From Porpolomopsis calyptriformis (taxonomy: Eukaryota; Basidiomycota; Agaricomycetes; Agaricales; Hygrophoraceae), in contig OX621165.1 of the NCBI GenBank assembly GCA_951640195.1, positions 2,232,001 through 2,296,000 of the forward strand: a stretch of DNA of 64,000 nt, given 5' to 3'. Shown piece by piece: positions 1-11,684 of the stretch (within the stretch, counting starts at the first letter, position 1; the number at the start of each line of letters is the position of its first letter). Made by a program: the position numbers and the translations under genes. The notes under the pieces are model-generated. The model was not told the DNA's origin and searched no databases. It saw only the letters and a program-made list of their open reading frames with translations.

Positions 1-58
1 TCCAATTTTGTCACCAACACCATCGCATTGCATTACATCGCTCAAGCACTCCAAAGCC

Positions 59-1583
59 ATGGCTTCAAAAGCTCCATTCGAAATTTGGTTAAAGATCGCT
101 CACTACCTTCCTTGCACAGAGCTGCAGGGGCTGTATACCCTCAACAGTGCTCTTTATAACATCTCAATGGATGCACGTTATCGGAAGGTGGAACTGTTTG
201 GATATAAGTTGGGAATGGCAAAGGCATTGCAGAAATTCAACCACTTGAGGTGCGGAAATCCTTCCGGTTGCAATCTTTTGACTTTAACATCTCTTTAGTC
301 AACCTCACATTGCATCTCGTATCCGCTATATAAAAATCAACCTCTTAGCATCCTGCCAAGACTTTGACCCCCTCGACGCTCTGCTAGGTGAAGATAATCG
401 AATTCTACACTGGAACCCTTTGCGCAAGAAGAGGAAGCTGTCGGTAGCTACAAGGAAGTTCTTGGCCTCTCTATCTCGGATCACCAAATGCGACCTTGTC
501 TTGCCAAACCATTCCCCATCGAGACCCATAATACCTTCTTTATGGTCTGCCATAGGGTCCCACTTACAGAGCCTTGAACTGTCCTCCTCATTAGAGAATA
601 TCCATTCACACCTGCGATCTACTTCCGTCCATTTTCCCACCCTCGAAAGTCTACATATCGACTTCTACCTAGACAAGGAGATATTTCTAACTTCAATCGT
701 ACATTTCCTGAATCGCCACAGCTCTCTCCTTCGATCCCTGACATTCTCACCGAGCCACCCTTACTTCCATCGGCAACTGGTGGAGCTACCGCATCTCTTC
801 AACATGTTGGGGTATTTCCCTAGGCTCCGACATCTAGGATTTTACTTTGGTTGTCTCTTTGACACCCGCGTTCAGATGTCGGAACCTGAGGTTTTTGCAC
901 AATTTCTCAGGAAGCATGCCAATCAGTTGCAGTCTTTCACAATCAAGCTTGTCACTGTCGACAATTTAGTTGGCAATCACGGTCACTTCCTAGAGTATGG
1001 GCATGTCTCCCGGTTGCTCTTCAATGTTCCATTCCCCAACATGGTCAAACTAGATATTACTAGTATCTGGATGAATTCTTCCCCTTTCACATGTGTCATT
1101 TCGAAGATCATCCCATGGTTCTCCGACACGTTGACCACCTTGATCCTCACTCCCAATGACCCATTCGCTTATGGAGAAATGAAATCCCTCACCTTATGTT
1201 TTTGTCAGCGATCTGCGAACACTGGACTGAAGAGTCTTTCTCTCGTGGTCAGAATTATCAGTCCAGACCTTATCGATTTATTGGCATCTGGTTTTCCAGG
1301 TCTCGCACAGCTCACACTCATAGCCCACTTGATCGAACCTCATCGCCACACATTCGATCCCACGTTGGGCCCACTACAAGACTATCTGACGGTGCTTCGG
1401 ACTGAGATGGAACAACGAATCTACAACACATGGGCATTATGTCGGCTTGATGTCCTATCATACTTCTCCTATTCTCATTTCCCTGAGATTGGGCTCATCA
1501 TTGAGAAGCGAATTCCCAACATCCAACGCATGCGGGAAGGTCGAGATTGGCAACTTGGGATTAGCGAAGGGCGATCGCACTGA
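59..1583 (+). CDS. F-box-like protein, tandem copy 1
   Basis: Two exons, 59-249 and 299-1583, joined across a 49-bp intron (donor GTGCGG, acceptor CTTTAG), give 491 codons with no internal stop. Residues about 4-45 (core PFEIWLKIAHYLP) look like the F-box that lets a protein dock on Skp1 in an SCF ubiquitin ligase. The rest is leucine-rich and resembles the long degenerate-repeat C-termini of Agaricomycete F-box families, with no catalytic motif. The ATG at 59 is chosen because the paralog at 1807 starts at the matching place and has a first exon of identical length (191 nt). The role as a substrate adaptor is inferred and the substrate is unknown. The gene could extend upstream of the window only as UTR. 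Confidence 0.75.
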
Positions 1584-1806
1584 CGATGGTCACAATGATG
1601 GCAGTGAGTTGGAAGAGAATTGCTAGGCCAAGAAGGTGGGAAGAAGATCGAGTTGGCAATTCTTTCCGTTCATTTATCCAGTTCCGAGAATTGATTTATG
1701 GTTTTGATTGACTCTGTTCGAATACCTCTCCTATCGTAATGTTATTTTCGAAGAGCGAGCATAATGCCAAATTTGTCACTAAATCACATCAGGCTCATTC
1801 GAAACC

Positions 1807-3331
1807 ATGACCTCCAAAGTTCCATTCGAAGTTTGGTTAAAGATTGCCCACCACCTCCCCCACATGGAACTGCAAAGGCTGTATACACTCAGCAGTGCCT
1901 TTTTTCATGCAGCCATGGATGCACGCTATCGGGAGGTGGATCTATTTGAGTATCACTTGCGAATGGCCAAGACATTGCGGAAACTAGACCACCTGAGGTG
2001 CAGGAAATCCTTCCCGGTCCCGATCTTACAACTTTGACATCTCTTTCAGGCAACCTCACATTGCGTGTCGTGTCCGCTATATCAAGATCAACCTCTTAAA
2101 GTCCTGCAAAGACTTTGACCCTCTCGATGCTCTGTTGAGTGAAAATCACAGTGACGATAAAATTCTGGACTGGAACTCTTTGCGCAGGAAGAAGAAGCTG
2201 TCCATAGCCACAAGGAAGGTCTTGGGCTCTCTATCTTGTGTCACTAAATGCGATCTGGTCTGGCCAGATCGTTCCAAATCAAGCTATATAATGCCTTCTT
2301 TATGGTCTGCCATGGGGTCTAATTTACGGGGCCTCAAACTGGACTCCTCGTTACAGAATATCCATTCACTCCTGGGATCTACTTCCATCCATTTTCCCGT
2401 CCTCGAAAGTGTACATATCGAGTTCTATCGATCTCCAAAACTATCAGTATTGGACAAGGAGATGTTTCTGACCTCAATCATACCCTTCCTGAATCGCCAC
2501 AGTTCCTTCCTTTTCTCTCTGACGTTCTCACTGACCCACCCTACCGACGAGCGACCACTGGTCGAGCTGTCGTGTCTCTTCAACATGTTGGGGTACTTCC
2601 CTAGGCTCCGACATCTAGGATTTTACTTTGGTTTTCTCTTTAACACCCACATTCAGATGTCGGAGCCTGAGGTTTTCACACAGTTTCTCAAGAACAACGC
2701 CCATCAGTTACAGTCCTGCACTATCCAGCTTATCGCTCTCCACAAATCGCTTGTCAGACGCTGTGATTTCCTAGAGTATGGAGATATCTCCCAACCGCTG
2801 TTCAGCGTTCCATTCCCCAACATGCTCAAACTAGATATTTCTAATCCCTCGACCATTCCCCACCCATCGCAACATGCAATTTTGAGCCTTATTCCTTGGT
2901 TCTCCGATATGCTGTCCACCTTGATCCTTACTCCTAATTTCTCATTCACATATGAACAAGTGGAAATTCTCGCCTCATATTTTCGTCACCGATACGCGGA
3001 TACAGGATTGAAGAGTCTTTCTCTCGTGGTCCGAATTATCAGTCCAGAACTTGTGGATTTATTGGCATCTGGTTTTCCAGGTCTCGTGCTGCTCGCTCTT
3101 ACAGCTGAGGTGGTCAAGCCTCGGGAACCTGATCCCCACTCATTTGAGTCGACTTTAACGTCGTACGGTGATTTGGAGAGGTTTCGGACCGAGATGGAGA
3201 AGCGGGTCTACGATAAGTGGACGTTATGTCATCTTGATATCGAATCAAGATGGGGCGCCAGCATCTCCTCCGTTGTGGAGATCATTGAGAAACGAATCTC
3301 CAACATCCAGCGCATGCGAGGTGGTCTTTGA
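1807..3331 (+). CDS. F-box-like protein, tandem copy 2
   Basis: Direct paralog of the gene at 59-1583. Exons 1807-1997 and 2050-3331 (52-bp intron, donor GTGCAG, acceptor TTTCAG) give 490 residues. The intron sits at the same codon and phase. The F-box-like core reads PFEVWLKIAHHLP. Similarity to copy 1 is high along the whole length, for example the shared segment LVVRIISP near the C-terminus, but copy 2 has its own small indels. The two lie head to tail with 223 bp between them, so this is a tandem duplication. The frame is open throughout and the gene looks functional. Function as an SCF adaptor is inferred from the F-box-like start only. Confidence 0.75.
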
Positions 3332-3639
3332 GAAGTCCATAGGGGCCAACACTCGGATCGCGATCGAGGCCCTTGTATTGGTTACAAGGATGACGTGACA
3401 AAGTGAAATCTCTCAAACGGAGGCACTCTAAACTATTCGTGATACGGAAAGTGTCCGTTCGTGAATGTAAGTCGCTCATCATTCTTCTGCCATGGTACTA
3501 TAAATTTTCATTAGGTCTCTCTCCGCTACTTAATCGTTTTAAGCATCCATGTTAATCCCTCCCAATCATCATACGCACTAGTGGATTTTATTATTTCACC
3601 TGCCCTTCAGTTCGTTCTCTTATTATCCGCTGATTTCAC

Positions 3640-3690
3640 CCATCATAATCCCATCAACATCCAACGCATCCGGGAGGGTCGAGGGTGACG
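3640..3690 (+). pseudogene. trace of a third F-box-like copy (3' end)
   Basis: This short stretch matches the last codons of copy 1 at about 1510-1550, the part encoding NIQRMREGR, with a few substitutions, and it is followed by a stop. No upstream coding part is recognisable, so it is read as the tail of a decayed third tandem copy. The match is short and was judged by eye. Confidence 0.45.
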
Positions 3691-4396
3691 GTTTGAAAGA
3701 TGACGGCTAGTCTGTTTCTATCCAAGTGAGAGAGTGAGTGACCATTTTACGCAACCTGATGATACCCCCCACTGTCAGGCCCCCCGAGGTCAACTCATCG
3801 TGCATTATGTTTAGTCGATGTTGGAGTATGATTGTTGGAGTAAGACACAACTCGTGCTCTCGCTGGCATCGTTCCTGTCTAAGCCAATACGATTCTCACC
3901 CGCCTGCCTCGGAATAAGCATCTGCAAGTAACACGCCAGACATTTCTCCAACATCCCTCATTGCTCTTCTCAACGAAGCGTGACTCAGAAAATACACATT
4001 CCACTTCGACGAGAACCCAAAGTCAATGAAACCGTATATTCGCCAAGAAACCTTTGAACATGAGGAAACAACAGGAATCCGCAATTACACCATTGGGATG
4101 ACGCCCACAAATCCCCATAAGAGCTAAATCTCCTTCAAGCAAGATCTCAGGAACGGCAAGAGTGTCGCAGTATGACTTGCAAAGTTGCATAATGGGCAAG
4201 TGCGCGCCGATGCAAGGGACAGACACCACAAATCAGGGAATTCTGGTTGTGCAAGATATAGCCAGCTTTTAAGGGAGTAAAACCGTGGTACACAGACCGC
4301 GATCGCCAATGAAGCCTCCGAGCCTCCCGAGGGTGGCACCGGAGGAAGTAGACTTGACACGAAGGTGACCGCGTGCCTTTTTGCTCTCAACCTCAC
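3691..4396. other. intergenic, no gene recognised
   Basis: Several short open frames occur on both strands (the longest on minus, 4124-4396) but none shows family resemblance, paralogy or convincing splice structure. The right part should contain the promoter and 5' UTR of the SNF2 gene that starts at 4397. An extra 5' exon of that gene cannot be excluded. Confidence 0.5.
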
Positions 4397-7300
4397 ATGA
4401 CATATGCAAACGACGCGTCCCAGGACTTGTCTCGGGTTCTGGCAGCTCTGGATACCCCTTCATTGTCATTTGGATCCTTAAATGTCCCCTCAAGACCCTT
4501 ATCCTCGCCTCTCAAGCGGAAACCAACTGTTGCACAGTTGTCGGACTCGAGTGACATAGATGCAAAAAGAAGAGTCGCCTCCAGAAATACTAGCATGGTT
4601 ATCCCCGAATCATCCGGAAGTAATAATATAATGGCTTCGCTTGGTTAGTACACGATGCGAAAATAATTATCTTGGGTGTTGATCATAGGGCTTCTTAGCG
4701 ACTAATGGTATTGGCGCCGCGCTGGCGCCATTGAACCTGTTGGGTATCTCACCAACAAAGGTTTCTGGCGGATTCCAGCTTAATTACGACAATGAAACAC
4801 CCCTCCGTCGCATCGATTTTGGGGGAGATGATCAGTCCTTGAGGTCCGCGCCTGAAAAATTTCACTCAGCGATAAGCATGGTTGAAAAGCAGACTTGTTT
4901 TTGCGTTTTTAGACTGGCCGAGTTCGTGACTACTTCTATAGACAACTCAAGCCATGGACTCACGGTTGCGGACGCACTGAAAAAGCTAGGCTTGCTCCAG
5001 TTAGTACACACTACCCTTGCTTTTATGATTGGCTTACATTCATGGTGGTTATGAACAGTCAGAAGGACTTCTTGCCAGGTTTAGAGGTGCGGTTGCTGCC
5101 CCACCAACTGATTGGCGTCGTATGGTTAGCCAGGTCATTTTTGTTCGATATCATCTCACCGTTATTGGTATAGGATGTTGGAGCAAGAGCGTAAGACTCG
5201 TTCCAAGGGCGGAATCTTAGCGTGCGTGAACACACAGTATACTTTATTGAATTTGAATTTATGCAGTCTATAGAGATGATATGGGACTAGGTATGGGGCC
5301 CCTGCCAGACGTCGCCGGAGTAGATGTTCCCTACACGAATTTTACCAGGAAAGACCGTTCAAATGATAGCCACTATGGCGATGAACGTGCCCAAACCAGA
5401 TGTTAAAGATCGGACGACACTCATCGTCGTTCCAGCTGCCTTGCTTCAACAGGTGTGGATACCGGTCTATATTCCTTTGCACCTATTCACTGACCTTCGT
5501 CACAGTGGAAAGATGAGATTGAGACAAAGACCAACGGGATATTCACTGTCCATATCCACTATGGGCGGAACAAATTGAAGACTAGGGCTGACTTACGGTC
5601 TAAAGATGTGAGCTGAAGCTCTCCCTGTTCTCCTACTGGCTGACTTACTAGCGGAGAAGATTATTATCACCACATACCACACTCTCCATACGGATTTTGC
5701 CATCCCTAAAGATGTTGAACGAGAAGAGGAGCTCGAATGGGTAAGAAGACACGGGTAAGGGTCAATCTGGAGTCCCTCTTTGTCACTCACCCAAGTCAAT
5801 TCAGCGGGTTGCTGGCCCGAGCGAACTTCTACAGAGTGGTCTGTGATGAAGCACAATTCATTCGCAACAGGGACATTCACTCTGTTCATCTCTGCCTGTG
5901 TGCTAATGCTTGATTTAGATCAACGCGATCCAGCCAAAGCGTTGCTATGCTCAAGGCAAAACATAGGTGGATGTTAACTGGAACGCCTGTTACCAATACC
6001 CTGTATGTTCAGTTTGTGTACCCACTGTTTGGTCATTAACTTGAGCAGTGCGGACATCTACGGTCTCCTTCGCTTTGGTCAATTTCGTCCCTGGAATGAT
6101 TGGAACGACTTCAACGAGTTCATCGTGGGTGAAAGGCGTTTATTCATCTTCAGTGTTGATGACTACTTTTCTGATATAGGCAAAGATACAAGCAAAAGAT
6201 GCTCTTCTTGCTGGTAATTTCGTTGTCAGCAGTTATTTCCTGTTACTCTGATGTTTTTTTTCTTGATCAGGTGAAAGGGCGCGAGAGATCTTACGCCCAT
6301 TGATGCTTCGCCGCACCAAAAATTCGAAATTGGTCAAGTCCTTCATTCTTACTCGTTATCACAGCCTGACAGATGATATTCCAGGAGGGTAAACCAATAT
6401 TAGAATTGCCGCCCAAGACAATCGACCTTATCACGCTGGAGTTCTCTAAGGAAGAGCGGGAGGCAAGTGTGGAGTTTCCTCTACTGATGGAGGCAGTGGT
6501 CTCACGTAGGTTTATGTCTGTTTTAGCTGTACGACTCTTTCGAACATCAGACCAAGATCCGGGTGGGCAAGTTCATCCGTGAGGAGACTTTGGTGAAAAA
6601 GTGGGTTGCATGGCTTTCTCCCCCGATAAATTCCAAATCATACACTTCTGCTATAGTCAGGTTATAGTTCTTGTAAGTCGTCTCCAACTCTTTACATCCG
6701 ACACACCTGAGTTAGATTATTATTCAGGTCATGATCCTCCGCTTACGCCAGCTATGTTGCCATCCCAATCTCATCCTTGTGCGTGCATCCCTGAATCCTT
6801 GTTTCACTAACCTCTAACTGATCTGATTCTTCGCGCAGAATATGGCTGATCCCAACGACGATCCCACCCTGCTCGTCGCCAGCAAGGATGAGAAAGAGCT
6901 GGGCCGAGCCACAAAGGTCATGGGTGTGGCTTGGACATCGGCCGTGAGCATTTTATGGCAAGTATTTCATACGATTCCTTACTAAACGAACGATTCCTTT
7001 GCTTTGGATCACAAAGGTCAAGAAGAGGTGAGGAATTTGAATCTCAGGGTCTCCAGCAGCGTTGATACCATCTGAAACAGGTTTTTAGACCGTGCATTAG
7101 CCACGGAAGCTTTTGAATCACCGGATAAGTCTGGAGAGTTGGGGATGGCTTGTCCTGTTTGTCAAGATGGTAAGCCTTTCGCCTATGCAAAGAAGTATTT
7201 GACTCATTTAGGGGTATAGTATATACCAATAACACCGGGCGAGTTCTCGCTTGCGGGCATGAGCTCTGCTTCGGTGCGTTATTTCACAAGGTCATTTCTT

Positions 7301-9014
7301 AACACTGGTTGATAACTTTTTGGTCCCTTCTCAGACTGTCTGCTTGATTTGAGTCATTCGTCCATCAACCATGATGGCGAGTTGTATGTCCAATCCGTTC
7401 TTATTTTGGATGTATAGTCGGTAATTCATCTATGCTACAGCGGACAGGGCAATGAACAAGAAAATGCGATAGCCGAGAAAGAGTACGAGACGGCAATGGA
7501 GAACGGATACCGTCCTTGTGCGTTGCATTCACTTGTGATTTTGTGGGAAGCGGCCCACACCTATCTTTTTCTGTTTAGGTCCTGTGTGTAAAAAGATGAT
7601 GGACCTGACCCCAGCAAAGGTCTTCAGATCGGCGGCATTTGAACCCTCGGAAGAGGATCGTGCGAATTATGTCAGGACGACAAGAAGAGGTAAGGTCGTT
7701 ACGAGAAAACTCGTGTACGACGACGACGACGGGGATGACGAGGAGGACGAAAAAAAAGAAAAGGAGGAAAAGGAAGAACCTCACCGTGATTCTGACCATG
7801 AGCTGATGAAAGGTTTGTCGGATTCGGAAGACGAGCTACCTGAAGTGTCCCATTTCCTACGGAAACCAACCAAATGTGGACAAGAGGCCGATGATGTAGG
7901 CGTTGTTTTTCGATTGTTATCCATCAACTGAACGTCCTCCGGCTTGAAGCTACCTTGGTTCCAGCAAAGCGCACCCAAGATAGACGAAGCTAGAGTTGAA
8001 AAAATCCAGATGAATGCGCTTGTCACCATGTGGAAGAAGGGTGATCAAGACTTGGAGCCAAGTACAAAAATGAATGCTCTCATAAAGCTGTTGAGGAAAT
8101 GGGATAAAAGCGGAGACAAAACGATATGTTTCTCACAGTGTGGGTCCTCTTGTCCGATTCCAAGTCTGTATGCAAACTTTGGTGCCGTTTGCAGGGACGT
8201 CGATGTTGGATCTTGTTGAGATACTGTTCTCTCGACATGGCATACGAAGTTTGAGATATGATGGAAAGATGAGTATGGCTGCGAAAGATGCTACGTTGGC
8301 AACATTCAGAAAGAAGGGAGGGATAAAGGTTATTCTTGTCAGGTAAGTATCTTTATGATCGTTCAGCTCCATCTTGACAATGCTCTCTATCCGTTAGTAC
8401 CAAGTGTGGGGGAGTCGGTATGAGGATTACTTTACATCGTCGACCATGTTTTCATAGTTGCTGTTGGGGAAATAGGTCTTAATCTGGTGTCTGCTAACCG
8501 AGTCATCAAGTGCGTGGATAGTTTCTTCATTTTATTTGGTGTGTTTACCGGTCTGATCTAGTTTGGACCTTTCTTGGAACTATGCTGCCGAATCGCAAGC
8601 ATATGATCGGGTTCACCGGTTAGGACAAGAAAAAAATGTGCTTGTCAATAGATTGGTGGTGCGAGATACGATCGAAGAGCGGTCAGATTTACTTTGATCA
8701 TTTTGGAGTATGCCTTCTGAACGATATTCCAGGATGCTGCAACTGCAAGAAGTCAAAGTTGGTCAGTATTTTGTTGCTGGCGTCTCGCAGCTCTCATGAT
8801 GACCGTGTTCCATAGGCTTGGCAGAAACCGCTCTTGGGGAAGGAAGTGGGGGGAAGCTCCATAAGTTGAGCGTCAGAGATATTCAGCATGTAGGTGGTAT
8901 TGTCGGGTGCAAATAGTTTGCGTTCTAAATGCTACCATTTAATAGCTCTTTGGTATGACAAAGGATACGGGGAACACTGCTCAACAAGGGGCTGCCAAGG
9001 AGGGTGAAAGTTGA
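4397..9014 (+). CDS. SNF2-family DNA translocase with inserted RING finger (Rad16/Rad5/Uls1-like)
   Basis: Thirty-two exons give a continuous 971-residue protein: 4397-4643, 4699-4999, 5059-5124, 5174-5221, 5274-5290, 5349-5452, 5506-5607, 5657-5754, 5805-5870, 5919-6002, 6049-6124, 6180-6213, 6271-6332, 6385-6468, 6527-6600, 6657-6672, 6728-6778, 6839-6943, 7017-7027, 7081-7169, 7220-7273, 7335-7383, 7441-7517, 7579-7895, 7950-8139, 8195-8342, 8398-8417, 8476-8509, 8562-8681, 8733-8761, 8816-8889, 8946-9014. Motif I (DDMGLGKT) is at about residue 222, motif II (DEAQ) at 342-345, and a C3HC4 RING at 573-642 (CPVC, CGHELC, CPVC) sits between the two helicase lobes. Motif VI (RVHRLGQ) is near 891. 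An acidic, lysine-rich insert follows the RING. This order is that of Rad5/Rad16/Uls1-type ATPases, which act in the nucleus in DNA repair or SUMO-targeted turnover; RING ubiquitin ligase activity is inferred. The donor after exon 9 reads GG, not GT. Exon 15 has an acceptor two codons longer than expected. Confidence 0.9.
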
Positions 9015-10058
9015 GTGCTAATTATCATGTCGAAGAACTAATCCATTCGGCCATTTAATCTTGGTCGGTAGACGATGGGATGAATCTTATATATTTCTAC
9101 TAATGTACCATACTACACCCAAAACCTTGTTGATGAAATTTTCGAGACCATCGCGTCTCAGTCTGATCGACATTGATAGCCCGTAGTCTACCGTCCTGAG
9201 CGAGCTACAATATCATAATTTGTAGCGGAGACGGTCAACTATTTTGTTCGCATCCGCCTCGAATTCCAACTGATAATAGATAATCTGCGGTAACACACCT
9301 GGGAAATGTCTCAAAATATCGACTGTAAGATGGCCAATGTGGGGTGGGACTTGCACCTTACACCTTTAGAATCAACTGCCCAATCTTTGTGCACATGATG
9401 GCCCCAAGTGTGGACAGGAGAGGAATCTTTCAAAGGGGACTGTTCGTCGTAAGCGCAAATGCATTAGAGGGGCATCCAAGACATGTTGTTGTAATAGTAA
9501 TTTGCGCATCCAGTAATCGCGAATCGTATTGCAGAGTATACGCCGAACGGGCTGCTGGTCTGCTCAAGAGTGAAGCCATTGGTATGCCGTTTTTTTGTCA
9601 ATGGCAAATCGTCTGCAAAGACGGAAGTCAAGGGTCGATTCGGATGCGAAAGCGAAGTCGTCAGGGGCAAAACAGTGGTGAGTGTTCTCAGCAGAGACAG
9701 CCGCGTTGAACACTCGGAAATGTCGAGCGACCTGGTGATGGTCCCAAGAGGAAAATCCTAAAAACACGAGACACCAATCACCCACATCATTCAACGGAAC
9801 GAGTGCAAGTATATTGGTGATGGAATTGATGCGACATAGGTGCCAAAAAACTGTGGAAATTCGTTTTTGTTTAGCCAAAATAAAAATGATTTCGGTTTAT
9901 AGCTTGAGCTGCTTTATTGGAAGCGCATGGGAAAGTATTTCTAAGCACGAGTTGGTACCTGAAGTCAGGTCCCAACATACTGTTAAAGGGCAAGTGCTAC
10001 TGTCCCTAATGGTGAGCTCCGTCCTTCCTCCTGGCTGTCTCGTTTTGACAAGCTCCCC
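9015..10058. other. intergenic, no convincing gene
   Basis: It lies between the SNF2 stop and cysteine-rich copy A. Open frames at 9344-9709 (+) and 9564-9878 (-) overlap each other and show no recognisable domain or paralog elsewhere in the window. The last 100 bases resemble the leader sequences upstream of cysteine-rich copies A', B and C, so they belong to the 5' region of copy A. Confidence 0.5.
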
Positions 10059-11327
10059 ATGGCCACCAGTCTTACAGGCACCTTCACAGACTGCGGCTAT
10101 GGCCAAGAATTCTCTGCCATGGCGACGTGCCAAGGTCCCAATTGTGACGTTCTAAACCAATTCCCCGGGTTCGTGTGTTCGAGAAACTCTGGGGTACTTA
10201 CGTGCTCCAATCAAGTCACTTGCTCAACTCCTTCAAATTTCACGTCGACTTTCGCGATCAACCAAAATGGGAATGTCATCGTTGACAGTGGTGCGATTAG
10301 GATTTCCAATGACACGTTTACGATGAGTCGGACGGCCACCGCTACCGTTCCCTACTCTGGCCCAACCATCCCGCCGTTGAAGTCGAGGGGTCGGAAAGTG
10401 ACCTCTCTGACCAATTTCTTCTTTTTCACCATCCTCTTTATGTGGATTCCACTCGCACTCGCTCAAGCAAGACCGCCTTCACCTTCCGATGTCGTGAACA
10501 ATATTTTGTCGCAGGTGACTTCGTTGCCATACTTCCTAAACATATACCAATCAGCCGGGCAACAAGTTTGCAAGATGATCGTTGACAATGGCCTTCAGCT
10601 GGCTCTTCTAACAGCCGGAGATGTAGTCACAGAAGAACTCCAGGAGGCCCAAGGGGCTCTGGTGATCGATTGTCAGGGACTTATCGATGAGGTTTTGGTT
10701 GAGGATCCCTCGCAGGCGTTGCTCATGGCGTTTGCGTCGAAATCCTTGTGCGCTGCGATCGTAGGATCCATTATGAAACTTCCTTTTAATGTCTTTGGGA
10801 GTCAAATCTGTCAGGTGCTATCCAATGAACTAGCGAGCACTTCGACTACCGTCATATTTCCTCCCCTACCATCCACCTCAGGCATTTGCGGTTGTCTTAC
10901 ACCCACTTGTATCTGCCCATACGATCAGGGCCAAGCTCCTCTTTGTGGCGACTCTCGTGATCTGGCATGTGGTCTGTGCATGTGTCCACAGCCTCCTCGA
11001 TCCAGCTCTATGACGACAGCCCCGCCCCCCCAAACTAGCAACATTCCTTCCCCTCCTCCTCTCCCTCCACAGACCACCCAACCACTTCCATCGTCACCCC
11101 CCCTACCCACTATTCCTAACCCCCCACCACAGCCATCACCACCACCACCTGCTACCCAGCCGCCGCCGCCGCCGCCGCCACCACCGCCTACTACCCAGCC
11201 ACCACCACCACCACCACCGCCCACTACTACCAAGCCACTGCCGCCGCCGCCGCCACCGTCCACTACTGCCCCCCCGCCACCGCCGCCCCCGTCCATTACC
11301 ATCAGGAACACCAACGAGAGGGTGTAG
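10059..11327 (+). CDS. cysteine-rich protein with proline-rich tail, copy A (unknown family)
   Basis: One open frame of 422 residues. The start is fixed by the shared motif MATSLTG/MATRLTG in all four copies of this family. Residues 1-105 form a Cys-containing domain (C12, C24, C29, C40, C49, C55), without an N-terminal signal. Residues 117-136 are strongly hydrophobic and end like a signal-peptide cleavage site (IPLALAQA). Residues 145-265 look helical with spaced Cys. Residues 276-309 form a dense Cys module (C277, C279, C284, C286, C296, C304, C307, C309). The tail is mostly proline runs. I do not recognise the family. The topology suggests a membrane or secreted surface protein, but this is inference. 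It neighbours a NACHT-WD40 locus, as do copies A' and B. The tail ends by an apparent frame change (see 11323-11397). Confidence 0.65.
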   Translation: MATSLTGTFTDCGYGQEFSAMATCQGPNCDVLNQFPGFVCSRNSGVLTCSNQVTCSTPSNFTSTFAINQNGNVIVDSGAIRISNDTFTMSRTATATVPYSGPTIPPLKSRGRKVTSLTNFFFFTILFMWIPLALAQARPPSPSDVVNNILSQVTSLPYFLNIYQSAGQQVCKMIVDNGLQLALLTAGDVVTEELQEAQGALVIDCQGLIDEVLVEDPSQALLMAFASKSLCAAIVGSIMKLPFNVFGSQICQVLSNELASTSTTVIFPPLPSTSGICGCLTPTCICPYDQGQAPLCGDSRDLACGLCMCPQPPRSSSMTTAPPPQTSNIPSPPPLPPQTTQPLPSSPPLPTIPNPPPQPSPPPPATQPPPPPPPPPPTTQPPPPPPPPTTTKPLPPPPPPSTTAPPPPPPPSITIRNTNERV

Positions 11328-11397
11328 TTGCGCCACGCCCGTTTGTATCTGCCCAGAGGACCCTGCAAGATGTCCCAATGGCCCTGATCTAGTCTGA
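11323..11397 (+). other. out-of-frame second Cys module after copy A
   Basis: Immediately after the polyproline tract the +1 frame reads GCSCATPVCIC, then further Cys residues, and stops at 11395-11397. This echoes the in-frame Cys module of the same protein (CGCLTPTCICP). The same thing follows copies B and C, so the family ancestor probably carried this second module in frame. An unseen intron in the tail is the alternative. Confidence 0.5.
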
Positions 11398-11684
11398 GGT
11401 GTGCGCGGGTGCTACCCGGTGGATTTGGCGGATGCTCCTCCATTGTATAAGTTTCTGACGGACCTTGGGTGTGGTCTTCTACGCCCTTTCCTTACTACTG
11501 TTGACCGTGGGCCCATTGTGATTATTCTTTACAGAAATTCGGGATTGTTTAGCTTTCAGGAATGAGCAGACTTGTAATTGTAGTTTACCACGATAGTTTA
11601 CTAGAATATGGGAATACATTTCTATACATGGCAAGATACACCTGTCCCTGGGCGTCTCATACACATCTATTCAAGTTTCTTTCA
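11398..11684. other. intergenic between copy A and NACHT-WD40 locus 1
   Basis: No gene recognised. The last part should hold the promoter and 5' UTR of the NACHT-WD40 locus that begins at about 11685. Confidence 0.5.

Noticed and set aside
5919..5977. Short alternative introns at 5898 or 5883 for the SNF2 gene
   Set aside because: They would be 21 and 36 bp, too short, and the second gives the wrong frame; the 48-bp intron with a GG donor fits the family sequence better.
9344..9878. Overlapping ORFs of 121 (+) and 104 (-) residues
   Set aside because: No domain, no paralog, no splice support, and each overlaps the other; not called as genes.
10059..10400. Possible cyanovirin-N-like fold for the N-terminal domain of the cysteine-rich family
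   Set aside because: Only the general spacing of Cys and small residues is suggestive; the conserved core residues of that family are not evident.
10925..11443. 172-residue glycine-rich open frame on the minus strand
   Set aside because: It is the reverse complement of the polyproline tract of copy A; CCN repeats give GGN on the other strand. No independent coding signal.
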